Source: Luteococcus japonicus (GTDB lineage: Bacteria > Actinomycetota > Actinomycetes > Propionibacteriales > Propionibacteriaceae). Taken from it: DNA of 64,000 nucleotides. Of this stretch, positions 46,094 to 53,888 are shown one piece after another (the stretch's first letter is position 1; every line of letters starts with the position of its first letter). The translations under genes and the position numbers were made by a program. Below the pieces are notes generated by a model. That model did no database searches, was not told where the DNA came from, and was given only the letters and a program-made list of their open reading frames with translations. The stretch is from contig NZ_RKHG01000001.1 in the NCBI RefSeq assembly GCF_003752415.1, positions 620,001 to 684,000 on the forward strand. The letters run 5' to 3'.

Positions 46094-46930
46094 ATGGATG
46101 GGTCCCTGACGAACCTTCGCAATCCCGTGGTCATCATGGCCTTCGAGGGCTGGAACGACGCCTCGGATGCCGCGACCAGCGCCATCGACCACATCGGGCT
46201 CAGCTATGACACCGACGTCGTCTTCGAGATCGACGGCGAGGAGTACTACGACTTCCAGATGAATCGGCCGCGGGTCAGCATCACCGAGTCCACCGAACGC
46301 GACATCGAGTGGCCGGCGGTGCAGATCGCCGTGGCCCACCTGCCGGAGCGCGACGTGGTCCTGGTCAGCGGCCCCGAGCCGAACCTCAAGTGGCGCTCCT
46401 TCACCTCGGCCCTGGTCAGCGCCATCCGCACGGTGGACCCGGCGATGGTGGTGGTGCTGGGCGCGATGCTCACCGATTCGCCCCATTCGAGGCCGCTCCC
46501 GGTCACCGGCACCGCCAATGACGTCCGGCTGGCCACCACACTCGGCCTGGAACCGTCGAACTACGAGGGCCCCACCGGCATCGTCGGGATCCTGGCTGAC
46601 GGGCTGCGACGGGCCGGGATGCCCGTCGTGTCGCTGTGGGCTCAGGTACCGCACTATGTCAGCGACTCGCCCAATCCGAAGGCAACGCTGGCGCTGCTGG
46701 TGCGGATCGAGGACCTGCTGGACACTCCCCTGGCCCTCGGGGAGCTGCCGGAACTGGCGCAGGCCTGGGAGCGCGGCGTCGACGAACTGGCCAGTGAGGA
46801 CCCCGACGTCGCCGAGTACATCCGGCGCCTGGAGGCCGCCCAGGACGAGGAGGACCTGCCAGCTGCGACGGGGGACTCGATTGCCGCGGAGTTCCAGCGC
46901 TACCTGCGGCGCCGCAACGAGGGCCGCTGA
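46094..46930 (+). CDS. PAC2-family protein
   Basis: This 278-aa protein of the PAC2 (proteasome assembly chaperone 2-like) family has VIMAFEGWNDASDAATSAID, LVSGPEPNLKWRSFTSALV, VVVLGAMLTDSPHSRPLPVTG and SLWAQVPHYVSDSPNPKATL. It is a conserved actinobacterial family of unknown function; the name comes from a distant likeness to eukaryotic chaperones. It starts with ATG 46094 and overlaps the next, convergent gene by 31 bp. Confidence 0.9.
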   Translation: MDGSLTNLRNPVVIMAFEGWNDASDAATSAIDHIGLSYDTDVVFEIDGEEYYDFQMNRPRVSITESTERDIEWPAVQIAVAHLPERDVVLVSGPEPNLKWRSFTSALVSAIRTVDPAMVVVLGAMLTDSPHSRPLPVTGTANDVRLATTLGLEPSNYEGPTGIVGILADGLRRAGMPVVSLWAQVPHYVSDSPNPKATLALLVRIEDLLDTPLALGELPELAQAWERGVDELASEDPDVAEYIRRLEAAQDEEDLPAATGDSIAAEFQRYLRRRNEGR

Positions 46931-47205
46931 GGCACCCCCTCTGTCCGGGTGCGGGCCAGCCACGCGGTGAGCAGCGGCGTGGCTGCGGTGAGCAGGATGC
47001 CACCCCAGATCAGCCACGGCCAGGTGAACAAGGTCGCGAATCCCAGCACCAGCATCAGCGGCATCCAGAACCAGCGAAGTCTGAACCACCACGCCGGTAC
47101 GGCCGAGAGCACGAAGCCGACGAAGGCGCCGAGCAGTGGGTTGGCGAGCGCCGCCGCCAGACAGTCACCGATGCTGCACGTCGGGTCGGCACCGCGTCGA
47201 ACCAT
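46900..47205 (-). CDS. Small membrane protein, unknown
   Basis: The 101-aa protein has a CSIGDC segment, then two or three hydrophobic helices (LLGAFVGFVLSAVPAWWFRL, FWMPLMLVLGFATLFTWPWL, WGGILLTAATPLLTAWLA) and a basic C-terminal tail. No family is recognised. The frame continues upstream to 47301; ATG 47205 was chosen since it gives a compact start. Convergent overlap with the PAC2 gene is unusual but small. Confidence 0.55.
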   Translation of the reverse strand: MVRRGADPTCSIGDCLAAALANPLLGAFVGFVLSAVPAWWFRLRWFWMPLMLVLGFATLFTWPWLIWGGILLTAATPLLTAWLARTRTEGVPQRPSLRRRR

Positions 47206-47288
47206 CACGCCACCCATATGGGCATGACCAGTTCCGTCCAGCGGTGGCGATGTGCACCCAGACGCCGCCGACATGCCACGATTCCCCC

Positions 47289-48158
47289 ATGGACAAGACA
47301 TTCGAGATGGGCGGCCAGCATGTTGACCGCATGGGCTTCGGGGCGATGCAGCTGTGCGGGCCCGGGGTGATGGGGCAACCGGCCGACCGCGACCAGGCCC
47401 TTGCGGTGCTGCGCCGTGCCCTGGAGCTGGGCGTGAACCACGTCGACACCAGCGAATTCTACGGCCCCCACGTCAGCAACCAACTGCTCCGTGAGGCCCT
47501 CCACCCCTACGCCGAGGACCTCGTGCTGGTCAGCAAGGTCGGGGCCCACCGCGACGAGGCCGGCGCCTGGCTGCCCTCCCAGTCCCCCGAGGACCTGATC
47601 CGTGACACCCACGAGAACCTTGAGACGCTGGGCCTCGACCGGCTGCACGTGATGAACCTGCGCGTGATGCCCAAGGACGACCACGCCCCCGCCGGCTACC
47701 AGCCGGTCCCCCTCGACGAGCAGCTCGACGCGATGCGACGTCTCGTCGACGAGGGTGTCATCGAGCACTTCGGTGTCTCGACGGTCACCGCCGAGCAGGC
47801 CGCGCAGGGCATCGAGGCCGGCGCGGTGCAGGTGCAGAATGCCTACAACCTGCGCTCCAGGGGCGACGAGGCAACTCTGGAACTCTGCCGGGACAAGGGG
47901 GTCGCCTATGTGCCGTACTTCCCGCTGGGTTCGGCCTTCGGCTGGTTCCCGCGCGTCGACGAGGACCCTGCCGTGGTCCGCGTCGCCGAGCGCCTGGGGC
48001 ACTCCCCGGCGCAGGTGGGGCTGGCCTGGCTGCTGCACCACGCCCCGAATGTGCTGCTCATCCCGGGCACCAGCAAGCTGGCGCACCTCGAGGAGAACAT
48101 GGGCGCCGCCGATGTGGTGCTGTCCGCCCAGGACGTCGCGGAGCTGGAAGCCCTCTGA
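47289..48158 (+). CDS. Aldo/keto reductase family oxidoreductase
   Basis: This 289-aa TIM-barrel enzyme has GVNHVDTSEFYG (catalytic Asp and Tyr) and DLVLVSKVGAH (catalytic Lys). At the position of the usual catalytic His the sequence reads LHVMNLRVMP, giving Asn; the NLR variant occurs in a branch of bacterial AKRs. LLIPGTSKLAHLEENMGAA is the NADP-binding C-terminal block. ATG 47289 is preceded by CCCCC with no clear ribosome site. The substrate is unknown. Confidence 0.88.
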   Translation: MDKTFEMGGQHVDRMGFGAMQLCGPGVMGQPADRDQALAVLRRALELGVNHVDTSEFYGPHVSNQLLREALHPYAEDLVLVSKVGAHRDEAGAWLPSQSPEDLIRDTHENLETLGLDRLHVMNLRVMPKDDHAPAGYQPVPLDEQLDAMRRLVDEGVIEHFGVSTVTAEQAAQGIEAGAVQVQNAYNLRSRGDEATLELCRDKGVAYVPYFPLGSAFGWFPRVDEDPAVVRVAERLGHSPAQVGLAWLLHHAPNVLLIPGTSKLAHLEENMGAADVVLSAQDVAELEAL

Positions 48159-48177
48159 CCCTGGGCCTGTCCAGGGC

Positions 48178-48537
48178 TCAGCCCTCGGCTGTCGCCGCCG
48201 CCTTCTCCGCAGCGGCGACAGCCTTGACGAAGCACCAGACGACACACACGAACAAGGGAACGGCCACCAGGTTCACGCCCACCACCGTGGCTCCGGCCCC
48301 GATCATGGCAAGCAGCACCAGACCACCCACCACCAGCACGCTGGCCGCGCGCCCCAACCAGCGGGAGGCGGCGGCCTGTGCGCTGTGCCAGGCCTCGTCG
48401 GAACGGCTCGTCGAAGGAGTGCGGATCCCCAGCACAGAGCCGGGTTTGAGACGGCGGCTGCCGGCCTGCAGGCTGATGCCGGCCGCCAGCGAGCCCAGCA
48501 CGAGCATCACGCTGGCCAACAGCACGGAACTGCCCAT
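48178..48537 (-). CDS. SdpI-family membrane protein
   Basis: The 119-aa protein has three hydrophobic segments and the family signature GIRTPSTSRSDEAWHSAQAA. SdpI in Bacillus gives immunity to a cannibalism toxin, but short actinobacterial homologues are of unknown role. ATG 48537 overlaps the rpe stop by one base, so the two genes are co-translated. Confidence 0.82.
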   Translation of the reverse strand: MGSSVLLASVMLVLGSLAAGISLQAGSRRLKPGSVLGIRTPSTSRSDEAWHSAQAAASRWLGRAASVLVVGGLVLLAMIGAGATVVGVNLVAVPLFVCVVWCFVKAVAAAEKAAATAEG

Positions 48538-49202
48538 CAGTGCTGACAGGCCGCGACGGCCTTGCCGCGCAGGTCGTTGACCATCTTGTCCGGATCTGCC
48601 GCCGAGTAGACGGCGGACCCGGCGACGAAGGTGTCGGCCCCGGCGGCGGCGCAGCGCTCGATGGTCTCCAAGGAGACGCCCCCGTCCACCTGGATCCAGA
48701 TCTCCTGACCGGTCTTCTTGACCAGCTCGCGGGTGCGCTCAATCTTCGGCAGCACCAGGTCCAGGAACTTCTGCCCGCCGAAACCGGGCTCGACGGTCAT
48801 CAGCAGCACCATGTCCAGTTCGGGCATCATGTCCGCATAGGGCTCGATCGGGGTCGCCGGCTTCAGCGCCATCGACGCCCGGGCGCCCCGCGCGCGGATC
48901 TCCCGGGCCAGCCGGATCGGGGCGTCGGCCGCCTCGACGTGGAAGGTGACCGACTCGGCTCCGGCCTCCGCGAAGGCGGGCGCCCACCGGTCGGCCTGCG
49001 CAATCATCAGGTGGATGTCCAGGAAGGCATCGGTGTTCTTGCGGATGCACTCCACCACCGGCAAACCGAAGGTCATGTTCGGCACGAAATGGTTGTCCAT
49101 CACGTCCAGGTGCACGCCATCGGCGCTGGGGATCCGGGAGATCTCCCCGGACAGGTTGGACAGGTCGGCATTGAGGATGGACGGGGTGATTCGCATGGCC
49201 AT
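48537..49202 (-). CDS. rpe: Ribulose-phosphate 3-epimerase
   Basis: The 221-aa TIM-barrel enzyme interconverts ribulose-5-P and xylulose-5-P. It shows [32 protein letters not shown] (metal ligands His and Asp), [18 protein letters not shown] and [15 protein letters not shown] 49202 (MAMRITPS) or 49196 can serve as start. It belongs to the core run priA-fmt-rsmB-rpe, though four plus- and minus-strand genes have entered between rsmB and rpe here. Confidence 0.95.
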   Translation of the reverse strand: MAMRITPSILNADLSNLSGEISRIPSADGVHLDVMDNHFVPNMTFGLPVVECIRKNTDAFLDIHLMIAQADRWAPAFAEAGAESVTFHVEAADAPIRLAREIRARGARASMALKPATPIEPYADMMPELDMVLLMTVEPGFGGQKFLDLVLPKIERTRELVKKTGQEIWIQVDGGVSLETIERCAAAGADTFVAGSAVYSAADPDKMVNDLRGKAVAACQH

Positions 49203-49259
49203 GGCCACAGCGTATCGAGCCCCGTGGGCGGTGCGGCGCGCTGGCCTAGGCTGGGCCGC

Positions 49260-50483
49260 ATGGATCGTGACTTCGACATCATCGTCTTCGGCGCCACGGG
49301 CTATGTCGGCCGGTTGATCGCCGCGGAACTGCTGCGCAGCGCACCCGAGGGCACCCGGCTGGCGCTGGCGGGCCGCGACGACTCCCGGCTGCGGCAGGCG
49401 GCACAGGGGCTCGGCCACCCGCAGCTTCCCGTCGTGGTCGCCGATGCCTTCGACGCGCAGGCCCTGTCACGCATGGCCGCCCGCACGACAGTGGTGGTCT
49501 CCACCGTCGGCCCCTACGTGAAGTACGGGATGGCGACGGCTGGTGCCTGCGCCGCCGCCGGGACCCACTACGTCGACCTCAACGGGGAGGTGCTCTTCGC
49601 CCGCGACGTGATCGACGCCTTCGACCGGCCTGCCCGGTCCAGCGGCGCCACGCTGGTCACCGCATGCGGCTTCGACTCGGTGCCCTCGGACCTCGGGGTG
49701 CTGGTGGCCGCCACCACCGCCAGGGAGGCGGGCGCCGGCGAACTGTTGGGCACCACGATGCACCTGCGCAGCTTCTCCGGTGGCATGTCCGGTGGAACCA
49801 TCGACGCCCTGCGTACCCAGATCGACGCCTCGCGTCACGGCGTGCGCACCCCTGGCCGCTCCTCGTCGGACCCCTATGCCCTGAGCCCGGACCGCGACGC
49901 AGAACCCGAACCCCGTGGCCGTCGCAATTCGGTGATCTGGCTGGAGACCTCCGGGGACACCCGCGCATTCGCCGCGCCCTTCTTCATGGCCCGCTACAAC
50001 GAGCAGGTGGTCCGGCGCAGCAATGCCCTGCTCGGCTGGGCCTACGGGCGCGGCTTCCGCTACCGCGAGGCCCAGGACACCGGCAAGGGCGCCAAGGGCC
50101 TGGTGAAGGCGCTGGGGATCGGGGCGGCCCTGCCGGCCTTCGTCATCAGTCTGGCGACTCCGGGGCTTCGCCAGGTGGCGGACCGCCTGCTGCCAGCGCC
50201 CGGGCAGGGCCCGAGCGAGGAATCCCGGGCCAACGGCCACTTCACCATCGAGGTCCACGCGGACACCACCGGAGGGCAGCGGGTGGTCGCCACCGTCGCC
50301 GACGAGCGGGACCCGGGCTATGAGGGCACCGCGGTGATGATCGGCGAGGCCGCCTTGGCACTGGCCGCCGGGCAGGGATTGACGACGGGAGTCAGTACCC
50401 CCGCGGCGGCACTCGGACTGCCCTATGCGCAGCGGCTGCGGGAGCGCGGCTTCACCATCACGGGAGCGGTCAGTCCCGGGTGA
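49260..50483 (+). CDS. Saccharopine dehydrogenase-like / trans-acting enoyl reductase family protein
   Basis: This 407-aa protein has a Rossmann motif [19 protein letters not shown] at the N-terminus, [21 protein letters not shown], and [12 protein letters not shown], the set seen in mycobacterial trans-acting enoyl reductases (Rv2449c/Rv2953-like). Its substrate in this organism is not known; a lipid-related double bond is the guess from the family. It converges on the following HTH gene with a 61-bp overlap. Confidence 0.85.
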   Translation: MDRDFDIIVFGATGYVGRLIAAELLRSAPEGTRLALAGRDDSRLRQAAQGLGHPQLPVVVADAFDAQALSRMAARTTVVVSTVGPYVKYGMATAGACAAAGTHYVDLNGEVLFARDVIDAFDRPARSSGATLVTACGFDSVPSDLGVLVAATTAREAGAGELLGTTMHLRSFSGGMSGGTIDALRTQIDASRHGVRTPGRSSSDPYALSPDRDAEPEPRGRRNSVIWLETSGDTRAFAAPFFMARYNEQVVRRSNALLGWAYGRGFRYREAQDTGKGAKGLVKALGIGAALPAFVISLATPGLRQVADRLLPAPGQGPSEESRANGHFTIEVHADTTGGQRVVATVADERDPGYEGTAVMIGEAALALAAGQGLTTGVSTPAAALGLPYAQRLRERGFTITGAVSPG

Positions 50484-51016
50484 TGCTGTGCATGCCCATT
50501 CGCCTTCAGGGCGTGGGCCACCCCGAAGGTGCTGTGTCGCGTTCCGAAGAGGCCGATCCGCTCTCCCACCAGCACCTGATCTCCGCGACTCACGGGGGTG
50601 TCCAGCTCGCATCCTGCGGCGTCGATGCAGGCACTGTGGCGCACGGACAGGGTCCGCCAGTCGGCCGAGGTTCGCAGTCCGTGCTCCTCGACGGCGGCGG
50701 CCAGCAACTCCTTGCGTTGCATCACATCCGACAAGGGATGTGCATGTGACGGGCCCGGTATCTCGGCGACCAGCCAGCCCGGTTCGGTACCGAGCATGAT
50801 CTCCCGGGCCCGCATGATCTCCAGGGCCCGCATGATCTCCAGGGAGCTGGCGCGGGTGGGCCGGGAGCGGCCGCTGGTCCAGTGGATCAAGGTGGCGATT
50901 GACACGGCCATCCCCTGCTGACCCAACCTGTCCCGGATGCGCGCCAGACTCAGTCCGCGTTGCTGGATGGCAGCGCCCAGCCGCTTCTGGAACTCGGTCC
51001 CGGCAGGACTGCTCAT
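50423..51016 (-). CDS. XRE-like helix-turn-helix protein with in-frame 6-residue repeats
   Basis: The 197-aa protein has an N-terminal HTH (FQKRLGAAIQQRGLSLARIR ... VSIATLIHWTSGRSRPTR) of the XRE type. The helix after it contains two and a half copies of an 18-bp repeat (50795-50845), giving ALEIMR, AREIMR-type units. The C-terminal half contains DWRTLSVRHSACIDAAGCEL and GDQVLVGERIGLFG and is not recognised. Its 3' end overlaps the convergent reductase gene by 61 bp, so the true C-terminus should be treated with care. Confidence 0.6.
   Translation of the reverse strand: MSSPAGTEFQKRLGAAIQQRGLSLARIRDRLGQQGMAVSIATLIHWTSGRSRPTRASSLEIMRALEIMRAREIMLGTEPGWLVAEIPGPSHAHPLSDVMQRKELLAAAVEEHGLRTSADWRTLSVRHSACIDAAGCELDTPVSRGDQVLVGERIGLFGTRHSTFGVAHALKANGHAQHHPGLTAPVMVKPRSRSRCA
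50795..50845 (+). repeat. 18-bp tandem repeat inside the XRE-like gene
   Basis: Two full units and 15 bp of a third (consensus CATGATCTCCAGGGCCCG) follow each other with one mismatch. The unit length is a multiple of three, so copy changes would keep the frame. Confidence 0.8.
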
Positions 51017-51056
51017 GCCCTCAGCTGGGCTCACTCGGGAGGACAGTCACGCGATG

Positions 51057-51419
51057 TCACTCCCAGTCCCAGCCGATGAGGTGCAGACCCGCGCCAGCAT
51101 CGCGCAACACGGCCTGGACCGTGTCGGCACCCACCATCACGGCATCTTCCTGCACCGTGGGCTCGTCCTCGCCCGGCAATTCGCTCAACAGTCGAAATCG
51201 CTTGGGCATCGGGCACTCGAATGTCACCTGCAGCCTCAAGTCCGGTGTGACCGACTTGAGGACATGTCCAGTTTCGTCCTCACGGGGGCGGGCTCCCAGG
51301 AAGTCGACAGACCTTGGACTCCGAGGTGGTCTCTGATCCGTGACAGGACAAGACCTCGCCGCCGGATCGCTGTTCCGAGGCGGTCCGCGAACTCGGCCGA
51401 GCTGAGGCTGGTCTCTCAT
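51057..51419 (-). CDS. Possible small hypothetical protein
   Basis: A frame of up to 120 aa ends VQAVLRDAGAGLHLIGWDWE. The second half (LQVTFECPMPKRFRLLSELP and following) looks protein-like and acidic; the first half is Arg/Pro-rich and may be untranslated. A GTG start near residue 26 is possible. No family is recognised and it may not be a gene. Confidence 0.35.
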   Translation of the reverse strand: MRDQPQLGRVRGPPRNSDPAARSCPVTDQRPPRSPRSVDFLGARPREDETGHVLKSVTPDLRLQVTFECPMPKRFRLLSELPGEDEPTVQEDAVMVGADTVQAVLRDAGAGLHLIGWDWE

Positions 51420-51473
51420 TCACTGTATTACCTGACCGGGTGGCCCGAGGCCGATCTCGAGAGACTCGGCGCG

Positions 51474-52895
51474 TCAGAGGCGGCGCAGCAGGGCCAAGAA
51501 CATTGCGTCGGTGCCGTGCCGGTGCGGCCACAACTGGACGAAACGCGGGTCCGTCGCCGCGCGGCAGTCGGGCACCTCCGGCAGGAAACTGGCGGCATCG
51601 AGGATCTCCACCCGCTGGTCGGCAATCGTCTGCACGATGGTGCTGGTCTCCGCCCGGTGCGGGGAACAAGTGACATAGGCAATCACGCCGCCTGGCGCCG
51701 CGGAGGCAATCGCCTGGTCCAGCAGGTCGCACTGGAGCTGGAAGAGCTCACCGACCTCCTGCTGGGTACGGCGCCAGCGTGACTCCGGCCGACGACGCAA
51801 CGAGCCCAGGCCGGAACACGGGACGTCCGCCATCACACGGGTGAAAGTGTTCTGTTCCCACTGCGGCTTCGTGCCGTCGCCGACGACGACCTCCCACAGG
51901 TTCTGCGGGTAGGCCATCAGTGACTTGCGGACCAGGTCCGCCCGGTGCTCGTGGGCCTCGTTGGCCAGCAATGTCGAGCCATCGGCCCGGGCCACGCCCG
52001 TCAGCAGGGCAGCCTTGCCGCCCGGTCCCGCGCACAGGTCCAACCAGCGGCCGGACTCGGCCTCCACCCGGGTCAGGGCAAGTGCCACCAGTTGCGAACC
52101 CTCATCCTGCACGGCGGCACGTCGTTGCCGCACCGCGGCAAGATCTGACGGGTTTCCCTCCCGCACCACGCCGAAGGGCGAGAAGCTCGTGGCGCGGCCG
52201 CCGTCGGCGAGCAGTTCCTCCCGATCGCACAGGCCGGGGCGAACCACCAAGGTCGGGACCGGCGCCACATTGTCGGCTTCCAGCGCCGCCCGCAACTCAC
52301 CGTCGGGCAGATCGCCGTCAGGGCTGCCGGCCAGGGCAGTGGCCCAGGCGTCGACGATCCACCGGGGATGGCCCGTCCTGAGGCTCAGGGCACCGCGCTC
52401 CCCCATGCCTTCGGTCAGCTCGTCCAACCACTGCTCGAAGTCCTTCTTCGAGACCTTGCGGATGATGGCGTTGACCACCCCGGTCGTCCGCTCGCCCAGG
52501 GCGATGCCGGCCAGGTCCACCGACGTCGACACGGCCGCATGGGTGGGGGTCCGCATGTTCAGCAGCTGGTGCGTGCCCAACCGCAGCACGTCGACGATGG
52601 CCGGCTGCAGGCTGTCCAGCGAGCGTCCACCGGCCGCCTCGAGGATCCGGTCATAGGTTCCTTCCCACCGGCAGGTGCCGTTGACCAGCTCCGTGCACAG
52701 CGCGGCTTCCTGGCTGGTCAGGTCATGGGCGCGGGCCTGCTCGGCCAGCGCCAGGTTCGCATAGGCGCCCGACGCGTGCACGTCGCGCAGGGTGTCGAAG
52801 GCCGCCATCCGCGCCAGGTCGATGAAGCGCTCCGGGGCGCGATCCGGCAGGAAGCCCTCGCGCTGGGAACGGTCGCGGCGGTCTCGCTGGTTCAT
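51474..52895 (-). CDS. rsmB: 16S rRNA (cytosine-967-C5)-methyltransferase RsmB
   Basis: This 473-aa protein joins an N-terminal NusB-like RNA-binding domain (ARMAAFDTLRDVHASGAYAN) to a Fmu/NOL1 SAM methyltransferase. SAM motif I is WLDLCAGPGGKAALLT, the motif IV Cys is in ADVPCSGLGSL, and the catalytic motif VI Cys in IAYVTCSPHRAE. Its ATG 52895 overlaps the fmt stop, so the two are coupled. Confidence 0.94.
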   Translation of the reverse strand: MNQRDRRDRSQREGFLPDRAPERFIDLARMAAFDTLRDVHASGAYANLALAEQARAHDLTSQEAALCTELVNGTCRWEGTYDRILEAAGGRSLDSLQPAIVDVLRLGTHQLLNMRTPTHAAVSTSVDLAGIALGERTTGVVNAIIRKVSKKDFEQWLDELTEGMGERGALSLRTGHPRWIVDAWATALAGSPDGDLPDGELRAALEADNVAPVPTLVVRPGLCDREELLADGGRATSFSPFGVVREGNPSDLAAVRQRRAAVQDEGSQLVALALTRVEAESGRWLDLCAGPGGKAALLTGVARADGSTLLANEAHEHRADLVRKSLMAYPQNLWEVVVGDGTKPQWEQNTFTRVMADVPCSGLGSLRRRPESRWRRTQQEVGELFQLQCDLLDQAIASAAPGGVIAYVTCSPHRAETSTIVQTIADQRVEILDAASFLPEVPDCRAATDPRFVQLWPHRHGTDAMFLALLRRL

Positions 52896-53845
52896 CGTGC
52901 CTGCTCCTCGGTGTCGGTGTCGAAGCCGGACGGCAACTGGTGCATGCCGCGCGCCCAGTCGGCGGCGGCCATCTCCTTCTTGCCGAAGGCCTGTACCCGC
53001 AGCAACTCCAGCACACCGTCACCGGTCCCGACGAAGACCTCCTTGCGGGTGGCGTGCAGGGTCCCGGGCTCGAGGGCTTCGACATCGGCCGTCAGCTGGG
53101 CCGGGCGTGCCAACCACAGTTTGAAGCGTTGCCCCTCGAGCGTGGTCCAGGCGCCGGGATTGGGGTTGGCGCCCCGGACCAGCGCCGCGATGGATGCGGC
53201 CGGCTGCTGCCAGCTGACCCGGGTCTGATCGACGGTGAGCTTGGGGGCCAGCGTGATGCCCTCCTCCCCCTGCGCCGTGGGGGCCACCCCGGCCTCGACG
53301 TCCTGGAGGGTCTGCACCAGCAGTTCCGCCCCGCGGTGGGCCAGCCGGTCCAGCAGCTCCGCCGACGTGTCGAGCTCGCCGATCGACTCCTCCAGCGTCC
53401 GGTAGACCGGGCCCGCGTCCAGCTCCGCGACGAGTTCGAAGGTGGTGGCGCCGGTCATCTCCTGGCCCGCCATGATGCTGCGCTGCACCGGTGCGGCTCC
53501 GCGCCAGGCGGGCAGCACCGAGAAGTGCAGGTTAATCCAGCCATGGGTGGGGATGGCGAGCACATGGTCCGGGACCAGCGCGCCGTAGGCCACCACGGGG
53601 CAGGCCTCGGGTGCCTTGGCGGTCAGCCAGGTGACGAAGCCCTCATCGCGCGGATGGGTGGGCTTGACCACCTCGAGCCCCAGCTCCTCGGCGCGTCGGG
53701 CCACCGGGGAGGCAGTGAGCTTCTTGCCCCGGCCGGCGGGCGCATCGGGGCGCGTCACGACGCCGACCACCTCGTGACCGGCCGCGACGAGTGCCTCGAG
53801 GCTGGGTACTGCGGGCTCCGGGGTTCCGGCGAAGACGATTCTCAC
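52892..53845 (-). CDS. fmt: Methionyl-tRNA formyltransferase
   Basis: The 317-aa enzyme formylates initiator Met-tRNA. The N-terminal domain has RIVFAGTPEPAVPSLEAL, VVAYGALVPDHVLAIP and NLHFSVLPAWRGAAPVQRSI, which contains the SLLPxWRGAAP catalytic region; the C-terminal OB-like domain follows RGANPNPGAWT. It lies between priA and rsmB, the usual order. Confidence 0.95.
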   Translation of the reverse strand: MRIVFAGTPEPAVPSLEALVAAGHEVVGVVTRPDAPAGRGKKLTASPVARRAEELGLEVVKPTHPRDEGFVTWLTAKAPEACPVVAYGALVPDHVLAIPTHGWINLHFSVLPAWRGAAPVQRSIMAGQEMTGATTFELVAELDAGPVYRTLEESIGELDTSAELLDRLAHRGAELLVQTLQDVEAGVAPTAQGEEGITLAPKLTVDQTRVSWQQPAASIAALVRGANPNPGAWTTLEGQRFKLWLARPAQLTADVEALEPGTLHATRKEVFVGTGDGVLELLRVQAFGKKEMAAADWARGMHQLPSGFDTDTEEQAR

Positions 53846-53888
53846 CCGGCAAATCTACCGGGTCCGGCACAGGATCCCGCCCCGGCGG

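Noticed and set aside
45908-47092. A 5' extension of the MFS transporter frame up to 47092
   Set aside because: The extension is antisense to the PAC2 gene and lacks start signals; transporter sequence begins at the GTG at 45907.
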